A DNA stretch of 64,000 bases from Saccharothrix carnea (GTDB lineage: Bacteria; Actinomycetota; Actinomycetes; Mycobacteriales; Pseudonocardiaceae): contig NZ_PYAX01000003.1 of NCBI RefSeq assembly GCF_003014735.1, positions 186,001 through 250,000 of the forward strand, in the 5' to 3' direction. The position numbers and the translations under genes are program-made. Under the pieces are notes generated by a model. It ran no database searches. It was not told where the DNA came from and saw nothing but the letters and a program-made list of their open reading frames with translations. The first letter of the stretch is position 1; each line of letters begins with the position of its first letter. This document shows positions 36,969 through 46,339 of this stretch, piece by piece.

Positions 36969-37538
36969 ATGACCACACGCGACCGCATGCTCGACGCGGC
37001 GGCCCACGTCATGCGCACCAAAGGGCTCGCGCGGGCGACCACCAAGGAGATCGCCAAGGCGGCGGGCTTCTCGGAAGCGGCGCTGTACAAGCACTTCACG
37101 GACAAGACGGACCTGTTCCTGGCCGTGCTGCGGGAACGGGCGCCGACCGACCTGGCCGGGCTGCTGGCGGGACTGGAGGCCGGCCGGGGCGACGTGCGCG
37201 AGACGTTGGTCGACGTCGCGCGGGCCGCGATCGCGTTCTACGTCGAGACGTTCCCGATCGCCGCGTCGATCTTCTCGGAGCCGGCGCTGCTGGCCGCGCA
37301 CCGCGAGGCGTTGCGGACGCACGGGGTGGGGCCGGGAACGGTGCCGGAGATGCTGGCCCGGTACCTGGAGGCCGAGCGGGGTGCGGGACGGCTGCCCGCG
37401 GTGCTCGACACCGGGTCGGCGGCGGACCTGCTGCTGGGCGCGTGCCAGTACCAGGCGTTCCTGGGCTTCTTCTCGGACCGGCCCGCAGACCCGGAAGCGC
37501 TGGTCAGGACGTTGTGGGACGGGATCGGCCAGGCCTGA
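36969..37538 (+). CDS. TetR/AcrR-family regulator
   Basis: This 189-residue repressor has the N-terminal helix-turn-helix ATTKEIAKAAGFSEAALYKHF (residues about 20-40) and a helical ligand-binding domain. Its ligand is unknown. It is divergent from the atypical SDR gene and presumably represses both through the palindrome at 36933-36954. No Shine-Dalgarno is present before ATG 36969. Confidence 0.92.
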   Translation: MTTRDRMLDAAAHVMRTKGLARATTKEIAKAAGFSEAALYKHFTDKTDLFLAVLRERAPTDLAGLLAGLEAGRGDVRETLVDVARAAIAFYVETFPIAASIFSEPALLAAHREALRTHGVGPGTVPEMLARYLEAERGAGRLPAVLDTGSAADLLLGACQYQAFLGFFSDRPADPEALVRTLWDGIGQA

Positions 37539-37562
37539 TGGGTCGTCGGGCCGGCCGCGCTC

Positions 37563-37883
37563 TCACGCCCCTTGACCCTTGCGCCGCGAGTACTCGCGCA
37601 TCCGCTTCGGGTAGCCCACGATGCCCGCGTCGTAGATCGGGATCTCCAGCTTCTTGGCCAGGCGCTTGGCGCCCTCGGTGCCGTCGATCCGGCGACGCGT
37701 CCACTCACCGTCGTGCGCGACCAGCACGACCGTGGTCTCCGTCACGGTCGTCTTCGGCTCGACGTACGCCTCCACACCCCGGCGCGCGGCAGCCCACCGC
37801 TCCAGGTGCCCGGTGTCCGTGGACGTGGACGCCCGGAGCACGCCGGGGCGCTGCTTCCTGCGAAAACGGTCGAACAGCCCCAC
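37563..37883 (-). CDS. Conserved hypothetical basic protein
   Basis: This 106-residue protein begins MGLFDRFRRKQRPGVLRAST and contains ETTVVLVAHDGEWTRRRIDG and LEIPIYDAGIVGYPKRMREY. It is basic, soluble and of unknown function; similar small proteins sit near lipoamide dehydrogenase genes in related actinomycetes, as far as I recall. GTG 37883 is well supported by GGAGG seven bases upstream. It is divergent from lpd. Confidence 0.75.
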   Translation of the reverse strand: MGLFDRFRRKQRPGVLRASTSTDTGHLERWAAARRGVEAYVEPKTTVTETTVVLVAHDGEWTRRRIDGTEGAKRLAKKLEIPIYDAGIVGYPKRMREYSRRKGQGA

Positions 37884-38059
37884 CGGGCCACCTCCTGCAA
37901 GGACCTCTGCCGACCATGGTGCCGGCGCGCGTGTGAAGGTGGGGGCAAATCGTCCCAAGACCGACACCGCGTCGCGGGCGTTCGCGCGGTAGTGACAAGA
38001 TGGCAACTACACGCGCGCACCCGCGCGGAGTAAGGCATCAAGCTCTCCAGGGAGATTCC

Positions 38060-39430
38060 GTGACCGACACCTCCGCCGACCTTGTGATCCTCGGTGGCGG
38101 CTCGGGCGGCTACGCCTGCGCGTTCCGCGCGGCCGAGCTCGGCCTGTCCGTCATCCTGGTCGAGAAGGACAAGCTGGGGGGCACGTGCCTGCACCGCGGC
38201 TGCATCCCCACCAAGGCGCTGCTGCACGCGGCGGAGGTCGCGGACAACGCGCGCGAGGGTGACCAGTTCGGCGTGAAGTCCTCGCTGGAGGGCATCGACA
38301 TCGCGGGCGTCAACTCGTACAAGGACGGCGTGGTCAGCCGGCTCTACAAGGGTCTCCAGGGCCTGGTCAAGGCCAACAAGGTGACCCTGGTCGAGGGCGC
38401 GGGCAAGTTCGTCGGCCCGAACACCGTCGAGGTGGACGGACAGCGCTACACCGGCAAGAACGTCGTGCTGGCGACCGGTTCGTACGCCCGCAGCCTGCCC
38501 GGCCTGGAGATCGGCGGCCGGGTCGTCACCAGCGACCAGGCGCTCAACCTGGACTTCATCCCGGAGAAGGTCGTCGTGCTCGGCGGCGGCGTGATCGGCG
38601 TCGAGTTCGCCAGCGTGTGGGCCTCCTTCGGCGCGGAGGTGACCATCGTCGAGGCGCTGCCCCGCCTGGTCCCGGCCGAGGACGAGTACGCGTCCAAGCA
38701 GCTGGAGCGCGCGTTCCGCCGCCGCGGCATCAAGTTCAAGACCGGCGTGAAGTTCACCGGCGCCACGCAGAGCGAGTCGGGCGTGTCGGTCACGCTCGAA
38801 TCCGGCGACGTGCTGGACGCCGACCTGCTGCTGGTCGCGGTCGGCCGCGGCCCCAACACGGCGGGCCACGGCTACGAGGAAGCCGGCGTGACGATGGAGC
38901 GCGGCTTCGTCATCACCGACGAGCGGCTGCGCACCAGCGTCCCCGGCGTGTACGCCGTGGGCGACATCGTGCCCGGCTTGCAGCTCGCGCACCGCGGCTT
39001 CCAGCAGGGCATCTTCGTCGCCGAGGACATCGCCGGGCAGAATCCCAAGGTGATCGACGAGGCGGGCATCCCGCGCGTCACCTACTGCAAGCCCGAGGTC
39101 GCCTCCGTGGGCCTGTCCGAGGCCGCGGCCAAGGAGAAGTACGGTTCGGTCGAGACGTTCGTCTACGACCTCGCCGGCAACGGCAAGAGCCAGATCCTGA
39201 AGACCGCCGGCGGTGTCAAGCTCGTCAAGGCACCCGATGGCCCGGTGGTCGGTGTCACCATGGTCGGCGAGCGGGTCGGCGAGCTGATCGGTGAGGCCCA
39301 GCTCATCTACAGCTGGGAGGCGTACCCCGAGGACGTGGCTCCGCTGATCCACGCCCACCCGACCCAGACAGAAGCCCTCGGCGAGGCCTTCCTCGCCTTG
39401 GCCGGCAAGCCGCTGCACGTGCACGGCTGA
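38060..39430 (+). CDS. lpdA: Dihydrolipoyl dehydrogenase (E3)
   Basis: This 456-residue flavoenzyme reoxidises dihydrolipoamide on E2 subunits with NAD. It has the FAD loop VILGGGSGGYACAFRAAELG, the redox disulfide in GGTCLHRGCIPT, the NAD loop VVVLGGGVIGVEFASVW, the second FAD motif VYAVGDIVPG and the C-terminal active-site pair in HAHPTQTEALGEA. GTG 38060 follows AGGGAGA closely. It forms an operon with the E2 gene 54 bases downstream, so the E3 and E2 of 2-oxoacid dehydrogenases are made together. Confidence 0.96.
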   Translation: MTDTSADLVILGGGSGGYACAFRAAELGLSVILVEKDKLGGTCLHRGCIPTKALLHAAEVADNAREGDQFGVKSSLEGIDIAGVNSYKDGVVSRLYKGLQGLVKANKVTLVEGAGKFVGPNTVEVDGQRYTGKNVVLATGSYARSLPGLEIGGRVVTSDQALNLDFIPEKVVVLGGGVIGVEFASVWASFGAEVTIVEALPRLVPAEDEYASKQLERAFRRRGIKFKTGVKFTGATQSESGVSVTLESGDVLDADLLLVAVGRGPNTAGHGYEEAGVTMERGFVITDERLRTSVPGVYAVGDIVPGLQLAHRGFQQGIFVAEDIAGQNPKVIDEAGIPRVTYCKPEVASVGLSEAAAKEKYGSVETFVYDLAGNGKSQILKTAGGVKLVKAPDGPVVGVTMVGERVGELIGEAQLIYSWEAYPEDVAPLIHAHPTQTEALGEAFLALAGKPLHVHG

Positions 39431-39484
39431 CCGTCGCACCCCAGTCAGCCGATCCCCGACCCACGCACGAGGAGTCAGCGAACG

Positions 39485-41239
39485 ATGGCCTTCTCCGTCC
39501 AAATGCCCGCACTCGGCGAGAGCGTCACCGAGGGCACGGTCACCCGCTGGTTGAAGCAGGAGGGTGACCGCGTCGAGGTCGACGAGCCCTTGCTGGAGGT
39601 GTCCACCGACAAGGTCGACACCGAGATCCCGTCGCCCGCCGCGGGCGTGCTCCAGAAGATCGTCGCCCAGGAGGACGAGACCGTCGAGGTCGGCGCGGAG
39701 CTCGCCGTCATCGGTGACGGCTCGGAGTCCGGGGCGTCGTCCGACACGCCCGAGTCCTCCGACTCGACCGCCGGTGAGGCCGCCGCGCCCGCCGAGGAGG
39801 CCCAGCCCGAGCCGCAGTCGGCGCCGGAGCCCGCGCCGCAGGCCGAGGCACCCGCCCCGTCCGGTGGTGGCTCGGCCGAGGGCACGCCGGTGACCATGCC
39901 CGCGTTGGGCGAGAGCGTCACCGAGGGCACCGTGACCCGGTGGCTCAAGGCGGTCGGCGACTCGGTCGAGGTCGACGAGCCGCTGCTGGAGGTGTCCACC
40001 GACAAGGTCGACACCGAGATCCCGTCGCCGGTGGCGGGCACGTTGCTCGAGATCACCGCCGGTGAGGACGAGACCGTCGAGGTCGGCGGGCAGCTCGCGG
40101 TGGTCGGCTCGGGTTCGCCCGCGCCCGCCGCGCAGGAAGCACCGAAGCCCGCGCCGGCACCTGCCGAACCGGCTCCCGCGCCCGCCCAGGAAGCGCCCAA
40201 GCAGGAAGCGCCGGCCCAGGAAGCGCCGAAGCCCGCGCCGGCTCCCGCCCAGGAGGCGCCCAAGCAGGAAGCGCCGGCCGAGGACTCCTCGTCCAACGGT
40301 GCGCCCTACGTGACGCCGCTGGTGCGCAAGCTCGCGTCGGAGAACGGCATCGACCTGGCCACGCTCAAGGGCACGGGTGTCGGCGGCCGGATCCGCAAGC
40401 AGGACGTGCTCGCCGCGGTCGAGGCCAAGAAGGCCCCGGAGCCGGAGGCGCCCAAGCCCGCCGCGGCGTCCGCGCCCGCCCAGCGCGTGGCCTCGGCGCC
40501 GGCCGACACCAGCGGCAAGCGCGGCACGGTGCAGAAGCTGCCCCGGCTGCGGCAGATCGTCGCCCAGCGCACGCGTGAGTCGCTGCAGGTCTCGGCGCAG
40601 CTCACCCAGGTGTTCGAGGTCGACGTCACCAAGATCGCCCGGCTGCGCAACAGGGCCAAGGCCGCGTTCGAGCAGCGCGAGGGCACGAAGCTGACGTTCC
40701 TGCCGTTCTTCGCCAAGGCGGCGGTCGAGGCGCTCAAGCAGCACCCGGTGCTGAACGCGTCGATCGACGAGGAGAAGAAGGAGGTCGTGTACCACGGTGC
40801 CGAGCACCTGGGTATCGCGATCGACACCGAGCGCGGCCTGCTCAACGCGGTCATCGCGAACGCGGGCGACCTGAACCTGGCCGGCCTGTCGCACAAGATC
40901 GGCGACCTGGCGGCGCGGGCGCGGGCCAACAAGCTCACGCCCGACGAGCTGACCGGCGGCACGTTCTCGCTGACCAACCTGGGCAGCAACGGCGCGCTGT
41001 TCGACACGCCGATCATCCAGCAGCCGCAGGTCGGCATCCTGGGCGTGGGCGTGGTCAAGAAGCGCCCGGTGGTGATCACGGACGAGAACGGCGACGACAC
41101 CATCGCCATCCGGTCCATGGCTTACCTGGCGCTGACCTACGACCACCGGCTGGTCGACGGCGCCGACGCGGGTCGGTTCCTCACGACGGTGAAGAACCGG
41201 CTCGAAGAGGGCTCGTTCGAGGCTGACCTGGGTCTGTAG
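39485..41239 (+). CDS. sucB: Dihydrolipoamide acyltransferase E2 with two lipoyl domains (DlaT/SucB)
   Basis: The 584-residue E2 has two almost identical lipoyl domains with lipoylated lysines Lys43 and Lys174 (each in [14 protein letters not shown]). An Ala/Pro/Glu-rich linker, a peripheral subunit-binding domain ([31 protein letters not shown]; about 278-320) and the acyltransferase domain ending in [12 protein letters not shown], with catalytic His554, follow. The counterpart in synteny, Rv2215 (DlaT), serves pyruvate dehydrogenase with AceE and Lpd. The annotation name sucB is traditional for this group; acetyl transfer is more likely here because aceE is nearby. lipB and lipA, which make its cofactor, follow. 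Confidence 0.94.
   Translation: MAFSVQMPALGESVTEGTVTRWLKQEGDRVEVDEPLLEVSTDKVDTEIPSPAAGVLQKIVAQEDETVEVGAELAVIGDGSESGASSDTPESSDSTAGEAAAPAEEAQPEPQSAPEPAPQAEAPAPSGGGSAEGTPVTMPALGESVTEGTVTRWLKAVGDSVEVDEPLLEVSTDKVDTEIPSPVAGTLLEITAGEDETVEVGGQLAVVGSGSPAPAAQEAPKPAPAPAEPAPAPAQEAPKQEAPAQEAPKPAPAPAQEAPKQEAPAEDSSSNGAPYVTPLVRKLASENGIDLATLKGTGVGGRIRKQDVLAAVEAKKAPEPEAPKPAAASAPAQRVASAPADTSGKRGTVQKLPRLRQIVAQRTRESLQVSAQLTQVFEVDVTKIARLRNRAKAAFEQREGTKLTFLPFFAKAAVEALKQHPVLNASIDEEKKEVVYHGAEHLGIAIDTERGLLNAVIANAGDLNLAGLSHKIGDLAARARANKLTPDELTGGTFSLTNLGSNGALFDTPIIQQPQVGILGVGVVKKRPVVITDENGDDTIAIRSMAYLALTYDHRLVDGADAGRFLTTVKNRLEEGSFEADLGL
40132..40284 (+). repeat. Coding repeats in the E2 Ala/Pro linker
   Basis: Short imperfect repeats encode recurring Q-E-A-P-K and P-A-P-A units between the second lipoyl domain and the subunit-binding domain. 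They form the flexible swinging-arm linker. Copy number could vary between strains. Confidence 0.7.
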
Positions 41240-41252
41240 AGGTCCGGTCCGA

Positions 41253-41294
41253 CCACAAGGCCGCTCCCCGCGCTCGTGGGGGGCGGCCTTGTGG
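41253..41294 (+). terminator. Terminator of the lpd-E2 operon
   Basis: A perfect 12-bp stem (41253-41264, 41283-41294) with further CCCC/GGGG pairing inside follows the E2 stop by 13 bases. Confidence 0.88.
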
Positions 41295-41380
41295 CTCGTC
41301 CGAAGGGTTGTGGCCCGGCGTGGTGCGGGTGACACGTCCGCTGCTGTGCAACCGGGGGCTTGCTGCGAGACGATCAACGC

Positions 41381-42265
41381 ATGCGCGTTGTCATCGCGGG
41401 ATCGTCGGGGTTGATCGGCACCAGTCTGGTCGCCGCGCTGCGCGGTGCCGGGCACGAGGTCCTGCGGTTGGTGCGGAGGCGGCCCTCGGCGCCGGACGAG
41501 CGGGCCTGGGACCCGCCGGCCGGGAGGATCGACGCGGGCGCCCTGGACGGCGTGGACGCGGTGGTGAACCTGTGCGGTGCCGGTGTCGCCGACAAGCGGT
41601 GGAGTGACGCCCGCAAGCAGGTGCTGCTGGACAGCCGGACGGTGCCGACCGAGGTGTTGGCGGCGGCGGTCGTGGAGCACGGGGTGCCGGTGCTGGTGAA
41701 CGCCAGTGCGATCGGGTACTACGGCGACACCGGTGACGAGGTGGTCGACGAGCGCAGCCCGTCCGGGACGGGGTTCCTGGCCGAGTTGTGCCGGCAGTGG
41801 GAGGCGGCGACGTCGGCGGCGGAGGGGCACGCGCGGGTGGTGCGGATGCGGACGGGGCTGGTGATCAGCCCGTCCGGCGGGTTGTTCGGGAAGATCAAGC
41901 CGTTGTTCGCGTTCTTCCTGGGTGGGCGGCTGGGTGACGGGCGCCAGTACATGCCGTGGATATCGTTGGACGACACGATCGCGGCGATCCGGTTCCTGGT
42001 CGAGAACGACGTGGTGGGGCCGGTGAACCTCACCGCGCCCGGTCCGGTGACGAATGCCGAGTTCACCCGGACGGTGGGGCACGCGTTGCACCGGCCGACG
42101 CCGTGGGTGGCGCCGGCGTTCGTGTTGAAAGCCGTCTTGGGCGAGGTCGCGGAGGAAGGGCTCCTGGCAGGTCAGAGGGCCGTGCCCAGGGTGCTCGAAC
42201 AGCGCGGCTTCCAGTTCCTGCACCCCGCGCTCGGGGCGGCCGTGGCGGCGGCCGTCGAGAGGTGA
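41381..42265 (+). CDS. TIGR01777-family SDR epimerase-like protein
   Basis: This 294-residue extended SDR protein starts with the nucleotide-binding motif RVVIAGSSGLIGTSLVAALR, continues VVNLCGAGVADKRWSDARKQ and VNASAIGYYGDTGDE, and has the C-terminal DUF1731-type region PWVAPAFVLKAVLGEVAEEG. This is the YfcH/TIGR01777 family of unknown physiological substrate. The orthologue Rv2216 occupies the same place between the E2 gene and lipB. Its TGA overlaps the next ATG (TGATG). Confidence 0.9.
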   Translation: MRVVIAGSSGLIGTSLVAALRGAGHEVLRLVRRRPSAPDERAWDPPAGRIDAGALDGVDAVVNLCGAGVADKRWSDARKQVLLDSRTVPTEVLAAAVVEHGVPVLVNASAIGYYGDTGDEVVDERSPSGTGFLAELCRQWEAATSAAEGHARVVRMRTGLVISPSGGLFGKIKPLFAFFLGGRLGDGRQYMPWISLDDTIAAIRFLVENDVVGPVNLTAPGPVTNAEFTRTVGHALHRPTPWVAPAFVLKAVLGEVAEEGLLAGQRAVPRVLEQRGFQFLHPALGAAVAAAVER

Positions 42266-42861
42266 TGGGCGCGCTCGTCGGGGGCGTGCTGGCGCTGGCC
42301 TCGATGGTCCTGGGCCTGACCGTGCGCGACGACCCGCCCTGGCTGGACGAGGGGCTGCGGCAGGCAGCGGTGGAGTTGGGGCCGGGGTTCGTGCACGCGT
42401 CGGCGGTGGTGAGCTTCGTGCTCAGCCCCGGGTTGGCCACGATCGCGTTGATCTCGCTGGGGTTGCGCGCCTTCCTGGCCAAGGACCCGTTGTTGGCCCG
42501 CGGTGCGGTGCTGTTGGCGGTCTGCTGGTCGACGTTGTTCGCCAGGTACTGGTACCAGCGGGTTCGCCCGATCGAGTTCCCGAAGTGGGCCTACCCGAGC
42601 GGGCACGTGACGGCGGTCACGTCGGTGGCGTTCACGGGTGTCGTGCTGTGCGCGTGGCTGGCCCGGCGGTACCTGAAGGTCGCGGTGGCGTTGGCGGGCA
42701 CGGCGGTGGTGCTGACGGCGGCGAGCCGGGTCGTGCTGGACATGCACTGGTTCACCGACACGGTCGGCGCGGTGCTGGCGGTGGTGGGGGTGGGCCTGGT
42801 CGTCGCCCGTGCCCTGGGGCTGCTGCCGGTGGGCGTAATGTCGAGACGTGAGCAGTCCTGA
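42265..42861 (+). CDS. PAP2-family membrane phosphatase
   Basis: This 198-residue membrane protein has the three acid-phosphatase motifs: YWYQRVRP, then YPSGHVTA and [12 protein letters not shown]. Six hydrophobic helices are visible. The family dephosphorylates lipid phosphates such as undecaprenyl pyrophosphate or phosphatidic acid on the outer face of the membrane. It is translationally coupled to the upstream epimerase-like gene and overlaps the lipB start by 14 bases, an insertion relative to the mycobacterial order. Confidence 0.9.
   Translation: MGALVGGVLALASMVLGLTVRDDPPWLDEGLRQAAVELGPGFVHASAVVSFVLSPGLATIALISLGLRAFLAKDPLLARGAVLLAVCWSTLFARYWYQRVRPIEFPKWAYPSGHVTAVTSVAFTGVVLCAWLARRYLKVAVALAGTAVVLTAASRVVLDMHWFTDTVGAVLAVVGVGLVVARALGLLPVGVMSRREQS
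42836..42841 (+). promoter_or_regulatory. Putative -10 of leaderless lipB promoter
   Basis: TAATGT, inside the end of the phosphatase gene, is six bases before GTG 42848; no ribosome binding site lies between. Confidence 0.45.
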
Positions 42862-43591
42862 CTTCTCCTGCCGCACCTCGACGGACCCGATCGAGGTGCG
42901 TGAGCTGGGCACCATCGACTACCTGGCCGCGTGGGACCTGCAACGCGAACTCGCCGAGGCACGCGCGGACGGCGCGGTCGGCGACACGATGCTGCTGCTG
43001 GAGCACCCGCCCGTCTACACGTGCGGTCGGCGCACCGAGCCCGAGGAGCGGCCCAAGGGCGGTGACGTGCCGGTCATCGACGTGGACCGCGGTGGCAAGA
43101 TCACCTGGCACGGCCCGGGGCAGCTGGTCGGCTACCCGATCGTGGAGCTGGCGGAGCCGTTGGACGTGGTGCAGTACGTGCGGCGGCTGGAACAGGCGCT
43201 GATCCACGTGTGCGATCAGCTGGGCGTCGTCACGGGTCGGGTCGAGGGGCGCAGCGGTGTGTGGATCCCAGCCGACGACAAGGGCGTGGAGCGCAAGGTC
43301 GCGGCGATCGGGATCCGGGTGCAGCGCGGCGTCACCATGCACGGGTTCGAGATCAACTGCAACGCGGACCTGTCGGCTTTCGGCGACATCATCCCGTGCG
43401 GCATCCGGGACGCCGGGGTGGCGTCGTTGTCGCACGAGCTGGGCCGGGACGTGACCGTGGCCGAGGTGCTGCCGCTGGCGCGCCAGGCGGTCGTCGACGC
43501 GTTGAACGGCGACCTGCCGTTGACCGATCGCACGGTGGTCCGCGCACAGCCCGCCGCCGCAGGCGTCACCTTCGCAGTACAGACAGCCTGA
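42848..43591 (+). CDS. lipB: Octanoyl-ACP:protein octanoyltransferase
   Basis: This 247-residue enzyme moves octanoate from acyl carrier protein to lipoyl domains of E2 and GcvH. The catalytic pair is present: Cys184 in [11 protein letters not shown] and Lys150 in [10 protein letters not shown], and [16 protein letters not shown] forms the substrate site. GTG 42848 lies six bases after TAATGT, suggesting a leaderless transcript in addition to read-through from the phosphatase gene. lipA is separated from it here by five unrelated genes. Confidence 0.96.
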   Translation: MSSPDFSCRTSTDPIEVRELGTIDYLAAWDLQRELAEARADGAVGDTMLLLEHPPVYTCGRRTEPEERPKGGDVPVIDVDRGGKITWHGPGQLVGYPIVELAEPLDVVQYVRRLEQALIHVCDQLGVVTGRVEGRSGVWIPADDKGVERKVAAIGIRVQRGVTMHGFEINCNADLSAFGDIIPCGIRDAGVASLSHELGRDVTVAEVLPLARQAVVDALNGDLPLTDRTVVRAQPAAAGVTFAVQTA

Positions 43592-43640
43592 ACAACTCCC
43601 CTCTAGGGTTCCGTAATGGCGGAATGAGGGGAGACCTGTC

Positions 43641-44534
43641 GTGCTCCTGACTCGACGGCGTCTGTTCCAGGCTTGCGGGATGGCCACGTTGCTGCCGGTG
43701 GCCGCCGGGCCGGACGACTGGCTCGGCTGGTTGCGCGCCCACCGGCGGCACGTGGCCGCGGTGCTGGACGACGGGCGGGGTGGCGGGGTTTCGTGGCGTC
43801 CGCACGAACGGCAGCCGCTGGGAGCGGCGGGGACGGTCTTCCACCTGGGCGCGTACGCGAAGGCCGTCGAGCGCGGGCTGGTGCGGCGGGACGAGAAGGT
43901 GCGCGTCGGCGAGTGGGAGCGGTACTGCCTCGGCGACGACGCGGCTCATCAGGCGGCGCTGCGGGCGTTGGGCATCACGTCCACGAACGGGGTGAAGGCG
44001 GACGATCCGCGGCGGTTCGTGACGATGGACCAGGTGGTCGCGGTGATGGTCGAGGGTGACCGGGCGGCCGCGGACCTGGTGGGCGTGCGAGTGGGAGGGC
44101 GGCCGGCGTTCCTGGTCGACGCGTTGCGGTTGGTGCTCGGGCGGTCGGTGGACGTCGAGCGGTACCTGAAGGATCCGCGGCTGCAGCTCGAAGTGCTCGG
44201 GAGGCTGCCCGACGTGCCGCGCGGTTACGAGGGGCGGCGGCCGTGGGCCCGGGGGACGTGGGCGGGCACGGCGGCGGAGGTGAACCGGGCGCACCGGGCG
44301 TTGGCCGGGGTGCCCTCGGTCCGGGAGCACGTCGGTCGGGCGTTCGCGGTGCTGCCCGGGATCGTCACGGTCGGTCTCTGCGTGCGGGAGGCCGGGCGGG
44401 TCGGCAGTGCGGCGGTGCTGATCCGCGAGGTCGACGAGCCGTGGTTCGCACGCGCGGGTGAGCTGGCGCGGTTGGTCCGGCTGGCCTTGGTGGAGCCCGC
44501 TGTCCTGCGGGACTTCCAGGTCAGCCTCTCGTAG
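43641..44534 (+). CDS. Beta-lactamase-fold protein lacking catalytic motifs, Tat-type signal
   Basis: The 297-residue protein begins with a twin-arginine signal (LLTRRRLFQACGMATLLPVA). The body follows the layout of serine beta-lactamase/transpeptidase-like hydrolases: a VFHLGAYAKAVERGLVRRDE helix in the SxxK position and EGDRAAADLVGVRVGG in the SDN position. The serine-lysine pair reads TVFH and SDN reads EGD, so it is probably not an active hydrolase. A role in binding muropeptides or beta-lactams is speculative. It lies between lipB and a convergent LLM gene. Confidence 0.7.
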   Translation: MLLTRRRLFQACGMATLLPVAAGPDDWLGWLRAHRRHVAAVLDDGRGGGVSWRPHERQPLGAAGTVFHLGAYAKAVERGLVRRDEKVRVGEWERYCLGDDAAHQAALRALGITSTNGVKADDPRRFVTMDQVVAVMVEGDRAAADLVGVRVGGRPAFLVDALRLVLGRSVDVERYLKDPRLQLEVLGRLPDVPRGYEGRRPWARGTWAGTAAEVNRAHRALAGVPSVREHVGRAFAVLPGIVTVGLCVREAGRVGSAAVLIREVDEPWFARAGELARLVRLALVEPAVLRDFQVSLS

Positions 44535-44546
44535 GCGTCCGGGCGT

Positions 44547-44576
44547 GGTGGGCAGGACGAGCCCGTCCTGCCCACC
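44547..44576. terminator. Terminator between convergent genes
   Basis: A 12-bp stem (44547-44558, 44565-44576) with a 6-base loop separates the beta-lactamase-fold and LLM genes. Confidence 0.85.
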
Positions 44577-44582
44577 GCCGCG

Positions 44583-45515
44583 TCAGCCGCGCAGCTGAGG
44601 CGCGACCTCCGCCGCGATCAGCTCGACGTGGTCGAGGTCGGCGAGGTCGAGGACCTGCAGGTAGGCACGGCTGATGCCGGTCTTCCCGCGCCACGAGCCC
44701 AGCTTGTCGACCACCTCGGCGGGCGTGCCGGCCAGGCCGTTCTGCCGCAGCTCGTCCACCTCGCGGCCGATGACGGCGGCACGGCGGGCGACCTCGGCGT
44801 CGTCCCGCCCCACGCACACGACCAGGGCCGCGGAACGGGTGATCTCCGCCGGGTCGCGGCCGATCTCGGCGCACGCGGCGTCCACCCGGGCCAGCACCTC
44901 GACGGCGTTGTCCACGGGCTGGAACGGCAGGTTGAACTCGTCGGCGAACCTGGCCGCGAGCGCGGGCGTGCGCTTGCGACCCGTGCCGCCGACCAGCACC
45001 GGGATCTTGGCCGCGGGCTTGGGCAGGGCGGGCGAGTCGGCGAGGGTGTAGTGCTTGCCGGAGAAGTCGTAGGTCTGGCCGGCGGGCGTGTTCCACAGGC
45101 CGGTGATGATCTCCAGCTGCTCCTCGTAGCGCTCGAAGCGCTCGACCGTGGAGGGGAACGGCAGCCCGTACGCGGTGTGCTCGGCCTCGAACCAGCCCGC
45201 GCCGAAGCCGAACTCGACCCGCCCGCCGGACATCTGGTCGACCTGCGCCACGGAGATGGCCAGCGGGCCGGGGTGGCGGAAGGTGGCGGCGGTCATCAGC
45301 GTGCCGAGCCGGATCGTGCTGGTGTCGCGGGCCAGGCCGGCGAGCGTGATCCACGCGTCGGTCGGACCGGGCAGGCCGTCGACGCCGCCCATCTTGAGGT
45401 AGTGGTCGGAGCGGAAGAACGCGTCGTAGCCCGCGGCCTCGGCGGCACGCGCCACCGCCAGCAGGTCGTCGTAGGAGGCCCCTTGCTGGGGCTCGGTGAA
45501 GATGCGGAGTTCCAC
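44583..45515 (-). CDS. LLM-class F420-dependent oxidoreductase
   Basis: This 310-residue TIM-barrel protein of the luciferase-like monooxygenase family shows AAEAAGYDAFFRSDHYL, VAQVDQMSGGRVEFGFGAGW and KIPVLVGGTGRKRTPALAA, typical of the F420-dependent TIGR03560-like group in actinobacteria. Its substrate is unknown. It lies 48 bases downstream of the TetR gene on the same strand, so the two may share control. Confidence 0.9.
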   Translation of the reverse strand: MELRIFTEPQQGASYDDLLAVARAAEAAGYDAFFRSDHYLKMGGVDGLPGPTDAWITLAGLARDTSTIRLGTLMTAATFRHPGPLAISVAQVDQMSGGRVEFGFGAGWFEAEHTAYGLPFPSTVERFERYEEQLEIITGLWNTPAGQTYDFSGKHYTLADSPALPKPAAKIPVLVGGTGRKRTPALAARFADEFNLPFQPVDNAVEVLARVDAACAEIGRDPAEITRSAALVVCVGRDDAEVARRAAVIGREVDELRQNGLAGTPAEVVDKLGSWRGKTGISRAYLQVLDLADLDHVELIAAEVAPQLRG

Positions 45516-45563
45516 CCGGTTGACGCTAGTCGGCCGGGTGGCGGGCTCGCGATCCGAGTTCGG

Positions 45564-46217
45564 TCACCGGCGACGTGACCGGGAGCGCTTCTCCTCGAGC
45601 GGTGGTGCGGGCGGGTCCTCCCGGACCCGGAGCCCTTCCACGACCCGGACGATGGTGCGTTCCACCTCGGCGCTGGCCTTGCGGGGGTCCGATGCGCCAG
45701 CGATCGTGCTGGCACCGGCCGAGAGCGCGCCGAAGAGCAGCCTGCTCATGGTCTCCACCGGCAACTGCTCCAGCTCGCCGGACGTGACCAGGACCTCGAT
45801 CGTGGAGCGCAGCAGGCCGTAGCTGAAGTGCTCCTCGGCCTCGCGCCAGCGCTCCCAGCCCATCACCACCGGCGCCTCGTGGATCACGATCCGCTGGTAG
45901 GCGGGCTCCAGGCAGACCCGCACGTACGCGCGCAGGCCCGCGATCGCGGTCTCCCACGGGTCGCCGGGCGCGCTGACGATCTCGCCGAGCTTCTCGATGA
46001 ACTTGGTCTCCACCGAGTCGAAGGCGGCTTCGAACAACGCCTGCTTGCCGCTGAAGTGGTGGTAGAGCGCGCCCTTCGTCAGCCGCGCCCGTTTCGCCAC
46101 CTCGTCCAGGGAGGTGCCCGCGTAACCCCGTTTGGTGAACAGCTCGACGGCACTGTCCACGAGGGCCTGCCTCGTCGACTCCGAGTAGTCCAACCGCCTC
46201 GACCGCACTGTCACCAC
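45564..46217 (-). CDS. TetR/AcrR-family regulator
   Basis: This 217-residue regulator has the DNA-binding region GTSLDEVAKRARLTKGALYHHF and a TetR C-terminal domain, then a basic tail ending RSRSRRR. I place the start at GTG 46217: TACGGT (46230-46225) is seven bases upstream, the leaderless layout common here. GTG 46223 is an alternative. Two palindromes upstream (46234-46248 and 46276-46290) are likely binding sites, so it probably controls itself and the divergent 46340-47761 pair. Confidence 0.88.
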   Translation of the reverse strand: MVTVRSRRLDYSESTRQALVDSAVELFTKRGYAGTSLDEVAKRARLTKGALYHHFSGKQALFEAAFDSVETKFIEKLGEIVSAPGDPWETAIAGLRAYVRVCLEPAYQRIVIHEAPVVMGWERWREAEEHFSYGLLRSTIEVLVTSGELEQLPVETMSRLLFGALSAGASTIAGASDPRKASAEVERTIVRVVEGLRVREDPPAPPLEEKRSRSRRR

Positions 46218-46233
46218 GTTCACAACCGTACGA

Positions 46234-46290
46234 CATACCGGCGGTACGTACTCGTGGTATGTTCGCCTCATCGGCCATACCGCCGGTATG
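46234..46290. promoter_or_regulatory. Twin TetR operators
   Basis: CATACCGGCGGTACG (46234-46248, one mismatch) and CATACCGCCGGTATG (46276-46290, perfect) have the same half-site CATACCG with a one-base centre. Their centres are 42 bases apart, four helical turns. One lies next to the TetR promoter, the other about 50 bases before the divergent gene. Confidence 0.7.
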
Positions 46291-46339
46291 CGACAGACCT
46301 GAGGTATGACGCCGGTCACCACGAGAGGAGGGCGTGATC

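Noticed and set aside
40132..40284. CRISPR-like or minisatellite array
   Set aside because: The repeats are in-frame coding units of the E2 linker, without regular spacers.
37742..42223. 1493-codon minus-strand open frame over lpd, E2 and lipB region
   Set aside because: It is low-complexity and repeats the complement of well-identified genes; a product of high GC content only.
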